Positions 37,649 to 45,466 of a stretch of DNA of 64,000 bases are shown here, in pieces. The notes beneath the pieces are model-generated. The model did no database searches. It was not told the origin of the DNA and was given only the letters and a program-made list of their open reading frames with translations. This DNA is from Pseudomonadota bacterium (lineage in GTDB: Bacteria; Pseudomonadota; Gammaproteobacteria; Xanthomonadales; Rhodanobacteraceae). Made by a program: the position numbers and the translations under genes. The stretch is from assembly GCA_021793575.1 (NCBI GenBank), contig JAJYSM010000010.1:1-64000 (forward strand), given 5' to 3'. Each line of letters starts with the position of its first letter. Positions within the stretch are counted from its first letter, which is position 1.

Positions 37649-39148
37649 CCACGCCACCGGCGTCAGCCCGGCCTCCTGCAGCACCACGATCGCGCCCAGC
37701 AGCGGCAACCACGCGGCGAGGAAGCGCTCCTCCAGCAGCGGCATCACCACCGCGCGGGGATCCCGCAGCCAGTCGAGCAGCGCGTAGCCGGCGCACGGCA
37801 GCGCAAACAGGCCCAGCGGAAAATCCCGGTAGCGGCCGTCGAACACCAGCAGCAGACCGTAGAACGCCAGCACGAACAGCCAGCCCAGCCGCAGCCACGC
37901 GGGCGGCGCGGGCGCGGCGGCGCGGCCGGCCAGCCGCGCGGCGATCGCCCGCGCCAGCCACAGCGCCGTCACCAGCGCCAGCGCGCAGGCACCGAACGAA
38001 ATCGTCCATTCCCACGCATCGCGGCAGGCAAACGCCATCTGGCGGAACTGCCACGCCAGCGCGCAGCCGCTGGCAAAGCCGGCCAGCGCCAGCGCCAACG
38101 CGTCGCGCCGGCGTCGCCTGCCGCCGAGCAGCACGAACAGCGCCGCGCCCGCCGCGCCAGCCAGCCAGCCGAGCCACCAGCGCGGCTCCTCCACCACCGG
38201 CCCCTGCATCGCGAACTTCGGCCGCGCGTGCGCATCGAAGATGCCCCAGTAGCCGCCGGCGGTGCCTTCCTGCGCGCGCTTCCACGGCTGGTCGAACGCC
38301 TCGATCACGTTGTACGGCATGTGCACGGTGGCGGCGTAGCGCAGAAACTCGCGCAGGTAGCGCGCCTCGTTCACCACGCTGGCGCTGGCCGCCTGGCGCG
38401 GCCGCCCGGCGCTGGGCCAGCCGGTTTCGCCGATCATCACGCGCCGTCCGGGAAACGCGCGCTGCACCCGCGCGTAGACGTTGGCGACGTGCTGCACCGC
38501 GCGCTCCGGCGACACCGGCGAGTCCTCCCAGTACGGCAGGATGTGGATGGTGATGAAGTCGACCGAGCTGGCCAGCTCGGGGTGGCGCAGCCAGAACTCC
38601 CACACGTCGGCATAGGTCACCGGCACGCTCACCGCGGCGCGCACCTCACCCAGATAGACGGCCAATTGCGCCGATGACAGTTCGCCGCGCAGCAGCACCT
38701 CGTTGCCGACGATCACCCCGCGCAAAACCTGTGGATACTTGCGCGCGGTGGCGATGCCCAGCGCGATCTGCTGCTGGTTCGCCTTGCGGTCGCGCCCCAG
38801 CCAGATACCCAGCAGCACCTTCATGCCGTAGCGGCTGGCGATCCCGGGCACCGCGCTCAGGCCCTGCCCCTGCGAGTACGTGCGCACGCAGTCGAAGCGC
38901 TGCGACAGCGCGCGCAGGTCGGCGTCGATCCGCTGCGGGCTGATGAAGGCGTGCGGATCGAGCGGCGACTCGCCGGCCTTGCGGAACGGCGCATACGACA
39001 CGCAGGCGATGCGCGCCGACGGCGCGTCCGGCAGCGCCACCGGGCGGCCGATCGCCCACCACCAGCCGGCGCCGGCCAGCGCCAGCAACAGCAGCGCCAG
39101 CCACGCGAGTCGCTGGCGCAGAGGGGCGGGCGAAGGTGCTGACGGCAT
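37541..39148 (-). CDS. membrane-bound GH17 family glucan enzyme
   Basis: A 535-residue protein. An N-terminal membrane anchor (13-32, LAWLALLLLALAGAGWWWAI) is followed by a glycoside hydrolase 17 domain: CVSYAPFRKAGESPLD, GVIVGNEVLLRG with the likely acid/base Glu, and RRVMIGETGWPSAGRP with the nucleophile Glu. The C-terminal 200 residues hold about five or six membrane helices. This layout is typical of proteobacterial exo-beta-1,3-glucanase or glucan-remodelling proteins, probably acting in the periplasm. ATG 39148 was chosen because upstream codons belong to the divergent gap. Confidence 0.78.
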   Translation of the reverse strand: MPSAPSPAPLRQRLAWLALLLLALAGAGWWWAIGRPVALPDAPSARIACVSYAPFRKAGESPLDPHAFISPQRIDADLRALSQRFDCVRTYSQGQGLSAVPGIASRYGMKVLLGIWLGRDRKANQQQIALGIATARKYPQVLRGVIVGNEVLLRGELSSAQLAVYLGEVRAAVSVPVTYADVWEFWLRHPELASSVDFITIHILPYWEDSPVSPERAVQHVANVYARVQRAFPGRRVMIGETGWPSAGRPRQAASASVVNEARYLREFLRYAATVHMPYNVIEAFDQPWKRAQEGTAGGYWGIFDAHARPKFAMQGPVVEEPRWWLGWLAGAAGAALFVLLGGRRRRRDALALALAGFASGCALAWQFRQMAFACRDAWEWTISFGACALALVTALWLARAIAARLAGRAAAPAPPAWLRLGWLFVLAFYGLLLVFDGRYRDFPLGLFALPCAGYALLDWLRDPRAVVMPLLEERFLAAWLPLLGAIVVLQEAGLTPVAWLWLGCNLALALPVLLGWRRARRQARQRLRLQPQQA

Positions 39149-39246
39149 GCCGATCCGCAGAGTGTCGAAAGAGGAAGCGCGCCAGCTTAGCAGGCGCCCG
39201 GCCACACGCCGTCCACTACACTGACCCGATGAAAACCGGAGTGTCC

Positions 39247-41304
39247 ATGTTGGTCGATGCCACACCCCGCCGGGTGGCATTACGCGCACTGTGGCTGCTG
39301 GCGAGCGTGCTGCCGGGAGCGCCGGCGCTGGCTGCGGCCGCGCCGAACGCCGCGCAGCGCGACGCCTTCCGCCAGGCCTATGCCGCCGCGCAGCAGGGCG
39401 GCGACAGTTGGCGCAGCCTGGCGGCTGGCCTGCGCGACTATCCGCTGTATCCGTACCTGCCCGCCGCCGCGCTCGAGCACGACATCCGCCAGACCGACCT
39501 GGCCACGGTGCAGGCCTACCTCGCCAAGTATCCGGACGCGCTTCCCGCCGCCGACCTGCGCCGCGATTTTCTGCTGGAGCTGGCGCGGCGGCAGGACTGG
39601 AACGATTTTCTCGCGCTGTACCAGACCGGCCTCGGCGAGGCGCTGGGCTGCGATGCGCTGCAAGCGCGGCTGGCGCGCGGCGACGCGCTGGATTTCGACA
39701 CCGATCTCGCCGCGCTGTGGGCGCGGCCGAGCCTGCCCGACGCCTGCGATGCGGTGCTGGACGCCGCGCACGACCAGGGTCTGCTGAGCCCCGCGCGGCT
39801 GTGGACGCGGATCGAGCTTGCCGCCGACGCGGGCCAGGCCGGCACCATCGCCAAGCTGGCCGGCTGGCTGCCGGCGGACGACAACGCCACGGCACAGCAG
39901 CTGCTGCTGGCGCTGCGCGATCCGGCCGGCGCCGTGGCCGCCGCGCCGAACTGGGCCGACGGTCCACGCCAGCGGCAGGCGCTGACGCTGGCGCTGACCC
40001 GGCTGGCGCGGCAGCAGTCCGACCGCGCCCAAGCCGCCTGGCAGCACCTGCAGTCGCGCTTCGCTTTCAGCATCACCCAGCGCGACGCGATCCTGCGCAC
40101 GCTGGCGCTGTTTCGCGCCACCGATTTCAGCCCCGACGCGCTGGCGCAGCTGATCGCGCTGCCGCCCGCGGCGCAAACCGACGCCACCCGCGAATGGCGC
40201 GCCCGCGTGGCGCTGGCCGCGCAGGACTGGCCGGCCGTGCTGGCGGCGATCGAAGCCATGTCCGCAAGCCAGCAGCAGGACGGCGAGTGGCGCTATTTCC
40301 GTGCCCGCGCGCTGGCCGCGCTGGGCCGCACCGACGAGGCGCAGGCGCAGTTTGCCGCGCTGGCTGGCGAGCCCACCTTCTTCGGCTTTCTCGCCGCCGA
40401 CCGGCTCGATCAGCCCTACGCGATCTGCCCGCTGCAGCTGGTCGCCGACCCGCAGCGCGAGCAGGCGCTGCTGCAGCAGCCGGGCCTGCTGCGCGCGTTC
40501 GAGCTGTATGCGGTCGGCCTGCCCAAGTTCGCCCGGCGCGAGTGGGCGCGCGCGCTGCAGGGTGCCGCTCCGGACACGCTGCGGCTGGCTGCGGACCTCG
40601 CCAACCGGGACGGCTGGTACGACCGCGCGGTGTTCACGCTGACCAGCGGCGAGGCGCTGCGCCTGTACCGGCTGCGCTTTCCGCTGGCGCGCCAGGACGG
40701 CGTGGTGGCGCAGGCCGAACAGGCCGGCATCGACCCGGCGTGGGCCTACGGCATCCTGCGTTCGGAGAGCGCGTGGGTATACGACGCCCGCTCCGGCGCC
40801 GACGCGCGCGGCCTGATGCAGCTGCTGCCGGCCACCGCCGCGCAGGTGGCCCGCCGCAACGGCCTCGCCTGGGGCGGCGGCGACACGCTGTACGACCCCG
40901 GCGTGAACATCGAACTGGGCACGCGCTACCTAGCGCAGCTGGCCGCCCGCTACGACGGCGCGCCGTGGCTGACCAGCGCCGCCTACAACGCCGGCCCGAA
41001 CCGCGTGGACCAGTGGCTGGCCGCGCGCGGAACGCTGGCGCCGGATCTGTTCATCGCCACCATGCCGTTCAAGGAAACCCGCGATTACGTGGCGCGGGTG
41101 ATGGCGTTCAGCCTGATCTACGACTGGCGCCTCCACGGCACGGTGCTGCCGCTGGCCAGCCGGCTGACCGCGATCGGCCAGCCGTATGCACTGCCGAACG
41201 CGATGACCCCGCGCCGACCGGTCGACTGCCCCGCCAGCGTCCCGGCCGCCGCCGGCACGACAAGCGGCGTGGCGGTCGACACCTCGATATCCCGCAAGGA
41301 CTGA
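39247..41304 (+). CDS. slt: soluble lytic murein transglycosylase
   Basis: A 685-residue periplasmic enzyme cleaving peptidoglycan to 1,6-anhydro products. Signal peptide ends near APALAAAAP. A superhelical U/L domain fills residues 30-480, then the SLT lysozyme-like domain: YGILRSESAWVYDARSGADA with catalytic Glu (about 507), GLMQLLPATAAQVARRNGL and TSAAYNAGPNRVDQWL. ATG 39247 has GGAG at proper spacing; ATG 39229 is possible but lacks one. The stop overlaps the next gene's start. Confidence 0.9.
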   Translation: MLVDATPRRVALRALWLLASVLPGAPALAAAAPNAAQRDAFRQAYAAAQQGGDSWRSLAAGLRDYPLYPYLPAAALEHDIRQTDLATVQAYLAKYPDALPAADLRRDFLLELARRQDWNDFLALYQTGLGEALGCDALQARLARGDALDFDTDLAALWARPSLPDACDAVLDAAHDQGLLSPARLWTRIELAADAGQAGTIAKLAGWLPADDNATAQQLLLALRDPAGAVAAAPNWADGPRQRQALTLALTRLARQQSDRAQAAWQHLQSRFAFSITQRDAILRTLALFRATDFSPDALAQLIALPPAAQTDATREWRARVALAAQDWPAVLAAIEAMSASQQQDGEWRYFRARALAALGRTDEAQAQFAALAGEPTFFGFLAADRLDQPYAICPLQLVADPQREQALLQQPGLLRAFELYAVGLPKFARREWARALQGAAPDTLRLAADLANRDGWYDRAVFTLTSGEALRLYRLRFPLARQDGVVAQAEQAGIDPAWAYGILRSESAWVYDARSGADARGLMQLLPATAAQVARRNGLAWGGGDTLYDPGVNIELGTRYLAQLAARYDGAPWLTSAAYNAGPNRVDQWLAARGTLAPDLFIATMPFKETRDYVARVMAFSLIYDWRLHGTVLPLASRLTAIGQPYALPNAMTPRRPVDCPASVPAAAGTTSGVAVDTSISRKD

Positions 41305-42248
41305 TGCCCATGGCTGCACAAAAACTCGTCGTCCTCGGCGGCACCGGCTTCGTCGGCAGCCACCTGGTGCCGCGGCTGGCCGCCGACGGCCATCACATCG
41401 TGCTGCTCAGCCGCAACCGCGAGCAGCACCGCGCGCTGGGCGTGCTGCCGCAGGTGCGCGTGCGCAGCGCCGACGTCTACAGCGACGAGGTGCTGCGGCA
41501 GGAGTTCGCCGGCGCCGACGCGGTGATCAACCTGATCGGCATCCTCAACGCGCAGGGCCGCCACACCTTCGAGCGCGCGCACGTGGAGCTGACCCGGCGC
41601 GTGATCGCCGCCTGCCATGCCAGCGGCGTGCAGCGCCTGCATCAGATGAGCTCGCTGAAGGCCGGCCAGGGACTGTCGCAATACCTCAAGACCCGCGGCG
41701 AGGCGGAGGCGCTGGTGAAGGCGTCGGCGCTGGACTGGACGATCTACCAGCCCAGCGTGATCTTCGGCGAGGGCGACGGCCTGGTCAGCCGCTTCGCCGC
41801 CCTGCTGCGCGTGATGCCGGTGTTTCCGCTGGCGCGCGCTGGCGCGCGCATGGCGCCCACCTTCATCGGCGACGTGGCCGAGGCGATCGCGCGCTGCGTC
41901 GGCAGCGACACGCTGGGCCGGCGCAGCAGCTTCGAGCTGTACGGGCCGCAAGTGCTGACGCTGGGCGCGATCGTGCGCAGCATCCGCGACGCCGCCGGCC
42001 TGCGCCGGCTGATCATCCCGCTGCCCGACAGCCTCGGCCGGCTGCAGGCGCAGGTCGCCGGCCTGCTGCCGGGCAAGCCGTTCTCGCTGGACAACTTCCG
42101 CTCGCTGCGCACCGACTCGGTCGGCAAGAGCGACGGCTACGCCGCGCTCGGCATCGTGCCGCAGCCGTTCACGCCGTGGCTGCCGCGACTGCTGCACGGC
42201 TCGCCACTGCAGCGGCGGCTGAACGAGGCGCGCGCGGCGCGGCGCTGA
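41304..42248 (+). CDS. NDUFA9-like NAD(P)-binding epimerase/reductase
   Basis: A 314-residue extended SDR-like protein. LVVLGGTGFVGSHLVPRLAA is the nucleotide loop; AVINLIGILN, GVQRLHQMSSLKAGQ and YLKTRGEAEALVKASALDWT, with PSVIFGEGDGLVSRF, match the complex I NDUFA9 / YfcH-like group. The Tyr-x-x-x-Lys catalytic pair is replaced by YLKTRGEAE, as is common in this subgroup, which often lacks oxidoreductase activity. The start follows AAGGA and overlaps the slt stop; MPM gives a second ATG at 41310. Confidence 0.8.
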   Translation: MPMAAQKLVVLGGTGFVGSHLVPRLAADGHHIVLLSRNREQHRALGVLPQVRVRSADVYSDEVLRQEFAGADAVINLIGILNAQGRHTFERAHVELTRRVIAACHASGVQRLHQMSSLKAGQGLSQYLKTRGEAEALVKASALDWTIYQPSVIFGEGDGLVSRFAALLRVMPVFPLARAGARMAPTFIGDVAEAIARCVGSDTLGRRSSFELYGPQVLTLGAIVRSIRDAAGLRRLIIPLPDSLGRLQAQVAGLLPGKPFSLDNFRSLRTDSVGKSDGYAALGIVPQPFTPWLPRLLHGSPLQRRLNEARAARR

Positions 42249-42336
42249 GCGGCGCGGCATGCGCTGATCCCGCCGCCCTGGACTAGACTCGAGCGCGCGC
42301 GTGCCGCCCCGCGGTGCCGCTTTCAGGAGGTGGCCC

Positions 42337-43293
42337 ATGAACACCCAGCGCCCGCGTATCCAGGCCGAATACGCCGTCGGCCTTGCCCGCCTGCTGTTCG
42401 GCGCGCTGTGCCTGGTCAACGCGCTGCTGCACCTGGACCCGGCCTACCACGCGCGCTTCCTGCACAGCCTCGGCGCGGCCTGGGCAACCGGCCAGCCGGC
42501 GTGGCTGACTGCCTGGGGCCATGCCAATGCGGCGCTGGTGCAGACGCTCGGCGTCGGCCCGGTGCTGACGGCGATGCTGGTGGTGGAGTTCGCACTCGGG
42601 TTCGCGCTGCTGACCGGCTTCCGGCTGCACTGGCTGGCCTGGCTCGGCATCGTCTACAACCTGTGGCTGTGGAGCACCGTGGGCGGCCTGGGCGGCCCGT
42701 ACACCCCCGGCGCCACCGATCCGGGCACCGCCATCGTCTACGCGCTGGGCTTTGCGCTGGTGCTGATGACCCACGCCTGGCGGCCGCTGAGCGCGTTCCG
42801 GCACGGCCCGCAATTCGCGCCCGAACGCTGGAAGCTGATCCTGGGCCAGGTGCTGTTCGGCCTGCTGTGGGCGTTCGACGCGTGGTGGAAGTGGCAGCCG
42901 ACGTTTCTGCTGCACGGGGTCGACAACCTCACCGGCGCGCAGGCCGGCCAGCCGGGCTGGATCGTCGCCTACATCCACGCGTGGCTGGTACTGATCCAGT
43001 GGATCGGCCCGCTGGCATTCGGGGTGCTGGCGGCAGTTGCCGAAACCGTCATCGCACTATCCCTGCTCAGCGGCCTGCTGCTCGACTGGATGCTGCCGCT
43101 GGGGGCGATCTACAGCTTCGTGCTGTGGACCACCGCCGAAGGCTGGGGCGGCCCGTATGCCGCCGGGCAAACCGGCAACAAGGGCGACGTGCTGGGCACC
43201 GCCAGCGTGTATGTGGTGATCTTCCTGTTCCTGATCGCGGCGCGCGCCGAGCGCCGCTGGGCGACCCGGCGCGCCCTGCAGGCGCCCACCTGA
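42337..43293 (+). CDS. DoxX-like membrane protein, internally duplicated
   Basis: A 318-residue protein with about eight membrane helices. Two halves repeat the same pattern: WLWSTVGGLGGPYTPGATDP (about 115-135) and VLWTTAEGWGGPYAAGQTGN (about 272-292), each followed by a hydrophobic helix. This fits the DoxX/DoxD family, where two units are usually separate. DoxD is the small subunit of thiosulphate:quinone oxidoreductase, but many homologues have no known role. AGGAGG precedes the ATG at 42337. Confidence 0.72.
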   Translation: MNTQRPRIQAEYAVGLARLLFGALCLVNALLHLDPAYHARFLHSLGAAWATGQPAWLTAWGHANAALVQTLGVGPVLTAMLVVEFALGFALLTGFRLHWLAWLGIVYNLWLWSTVGGLGGPYTPGATDPGTAIVYALGFALVLMTHAWRPLSAFRHGPQFAPERWKLILGQVLFGLLWAFDAWWKWQPTFLLHGVDNLTGAQAGQPGWIVAYIHAWLVLIQWIGPLAFGVLAAVAETVIALSLLSGLLLDWMLPLGAIYSFVLWTTAEGWGGPYAAGQTGNKGDVLGTASVYVVIFLFLIAARAERRWATRRALQAPT

Positions 43294-43296
43294 GTC

Positions 43297-43332
43297 GCCA
43301 CACCGGGCACGGCCAACTCGCCCGGTCGTGGC
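43297..43332 (+). terminator. hairpin after the DoxX-like gene
   Basis: GCCAC-A-CCGGGC / GCCCGG-TC-GTGGC (43297-43308 and 43320-43332), 11 paired bases with a small internal bulge, directly after the stop. There is no U-tract; it is probably an end-of-transcript structure. Confidence 0.5.
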
Positions 43333-43371
43333 GGGCCTGGCTTGCGCAGGCCGATGGCCAGGATCAGTCAC

Positions 43372-43850
43372 TCAGTGGCGGTCATGTCCCGTGGCGTTGG
43401 CTGGCGCAGCCACAGACCTGTCCTGCGCGCTCGGCGCCGGGTTGTACGCTTGCGGTGATGCCATCGTCGGCTGGAAATGACTCGTCGGCGCGGACGGGCT
43501 GGGGTTGGAGTAGTCGATGAGCGGGCTGCCGCCATGACTCTCGACCAGCGCCAGTTGGGTGCCGTTCCTGGTCGACCAATAAGCCGATGCGAAAGGTGCC
43601 GGGATGATCGACACGAAAGCAAAGCTGGCGTCGTACTTGCCGCCCCCCTGCGCGGCGTGGCATGCAGCGCCACGTTGACGATCGACTGGCTGTCCACCGG
43701 ATGCCCGTCGACCATGGCCGGCTTGCTGATCCACTGCCGCAGGCTGCTGGCGAGCAGGCGCTGCAGTCGCGGCGACAGCTGTGCCGAGGGCTGCACCTCG
43801 GTGACCTTGCCCAGCGAGTTCACGTGGACCAACACCGGCATCACCCGCAT
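43372..43850 (-). pseudogene. frameshifted TonB C-terminal-like protein
   Basis: The frame starting at 43850 encodes MPVLVHVNSLGKVTEVQPSA and SLRQWISKPAMVDGHPVDSQ, the beta-strand unit of TonB C-terminal energy transducers. It then runs into nonsense-like Arg-rich sequence, while the continuation (GKYDASFAFVSIIPAP and STRNGTQLALVESHGG) is in another frame. The switch lies at a run of six C residues (43643-43648 on the plus strand). An in-frame stop just upstream of 43850 means any N-terminal membrane part is missing too. It is either a decayed gene or a sequencing error in the homopolymer. Confidence 0.6.
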
Positions 43851-44120
43851 GACAAAATCGTCATGCGCGCGGGCGCCCGGCCGCGTGGCTGCAGGTCATT
43901 TGCCATTTGCTGCACGGCTGCATCGCCTCGCATTGCCAGCGCCGTGCGCAGGCCGGACAATCCCCGCGTCACCTTCCGCGCAGGCTGTACCTACCGTGAT
44001 GAATGAGTGTCGGGCAACCAGAGCACGCTGCCATTGCCGGGGTCACCGGCCCGTCGGCCACTTCTTCCGACGACGCACCCCATCCAACCTCAGCAAGCGA
44101 GCCAATCCGAAGCCGCCCGC
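43851..44120. other. intergenic region upstream of the CLC gene
   Basis: About 270 bases. An in-frame extension of the CLC gene starts at 44007 but encodes low-complexity Pro/Gln/Ser sequence without similarity to CLC N-termini. I see no RNA gene or clear promoter. Confidence 0.4.
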
Positions 44121-45443
44121 ATGAAACGCGCTGCGCCAGCGCCGCGGGCGCCGGGCTACCACGGCGACGATCGCTGGCTGCTGCTGTGGGCGGCGCTGAT
44201 CGGCGTGGTCGGCGCGCTGGCCACGGTGGCCTTCCACGAAGGCATGGCCTTCACCGAGCGCATGGCCACCGGGCATCCGGGCAGCCTGGTGGCGGCCGCC
44301 GCCGCCTTGGGGCCATGGCGGCGCGCGCTCACGCCGGCACTGGGCGGCATCGCGGCCGGGGCGTTCCTGTGGCTGGCGCAGCGCCTCGCCAGGAGCAAAC
44401 AGCAGCCGGATTATCTGGAAGCCATTGCCGTTGGCGACGGCCGCCAGGACGTGGGTGGCACCGTGTTGCGCAGCATGTCGTCGCTGTGCACGATCGGCTC
44501 CGGCGGTTCGATCGGCCGCGAGGGCGCGATGGTGCAGCTGGCCGCCGCCACCGGCTCGTGGATCGGCCAGCTCGGCCGCTTCGACGGCGACGACCTGCGC
44601 CTGCTGCTGGCCTGCGGCGCCGCCGCGGGCTTTGCCGCCGCCTACGACGCGGCGCTGTCGGGCGCGATCTTCATCGCCGAAATCGTCTACGGCACGCTCG
44701 CCATCCGCCGGCTCGGACCGCTGATGGTGGCCTCGGTGGTGGCCAACGTCACCGTGCATCAGGTGCTGGGCTACGAGCCGGTGTACAAGATTCCGCCGCT
44801 GCACGTGGCCTCGCTGTGGGAGCTGCCGCTGTTCCTGCTGATGGGTTTGACTCTCGGCGCCCTGGCGCCGCTGTTCATGGGCGTGCTGGATGGTGGCCAT
44901 CGACTGGCCGCGCGCCTGCGCCTGGCACTGCCGCTGAAGCTGGCACTGGGCGGGCTGATCGTGGGGCTGATCTCGGTGGCCTACCCGCAGGTCTGGGGCA
45001 ACGGCTACAGCGTGGTCAACGATGTGCTGCACTCGCCGTGGCCGGTCATGCTGGTGGTGGCGGTGCTGGTCGCCAAGGTGCTGGCCACCGCCGCCACCGC
45101 CGGCTCGGGCGCGGTGGGCGGCGTGTTCACGCCGACCATTTTCGTCGGCGCGCTGCTCGGCCTGCTCGCTGGCAGCGCAACGCATGCGCTGTGGCCCGGC
45201 TCGTCGATGCCGGTGGTGTATGCGGTGATCGGCATGGGCGCGTTCCTGGCGGCCACCACGCATGCGCCGTTGATGTCGTTCCTGATCGTGTTCGAGATGA
45301 CGCTGGAATATCAGCTGGTGCCGGCGCTGATGCTGTCGTGCCTGGCGGCGTACCACGTCTCGCGCGCAATCCGGCCGCAATCGATTTACCACGAGGCGCT
45401 GCACCGCGGCAGCGCCAGCGAGGAGGACGCGCGCGCCGAGTGA
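44121..45443 (+). CDS. CLC-family chloride channel/transporter
   Basis: A 440-residue integral membrane protein with the CLC signatures GSGGSIGREGAMVQLA (the GREGA loop keeps the gating Glu), AAYDAALSGAIFIAEIVYG and GSGAVGGVFTPTIFVGALLG (GxFxP anion site). In CLC-ec1 the helix after the first motif ends IIEEM, and the second Glu passes protons; here the matching stretch is IAEIV with Ile at that place. This suggests uncoupled chloride flux (ClcB-like), though alignment is by eye. Start at 44121 gives a compact N-terminus; an in-frame start at 44007 is possible. Confidence 0.85.
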   Translation: MKRAAPAPRAPGYHGDDRWLLLWAALIGVVGALATVAFHEGMAFTERMATGHPGSLVAAAAALGPWRRALTPALGGIAAGAFLWLAQRLARSKQQPDYLEAIAVGDGRQDVGGTVLRSMSSLCTIGSGGSIGREGAMVQLAAATGSWIGQLGRFDGDDLRLLLACGAAAGFAAAYDAALSGAIFIAEIVYGTLAIRRLGPLMVASVVANVTVHQVLGYEPVYKIPPLHVASLWELPLFLLMGLTLGALAPLFMGVLDGGHRLAARLRLALPLKLALGGLIVGLISVAYPQVWGNGYSVVNDVLHSPWPVMLVVAVLVAKVLATAATAGSGAVGGVFTPTIFVGALLGLLAGSATHALWPGSSMPVVYAVIGMGAFLAATTHAPLMSFLIVFEMTLEYQLVPALMLSCLAAYHVSRAIRPQSIYHEALHRGSASEEDARAE

Positions 45444-45466
45444 ATTGTGCTGCTGCGCGGCGCTGT

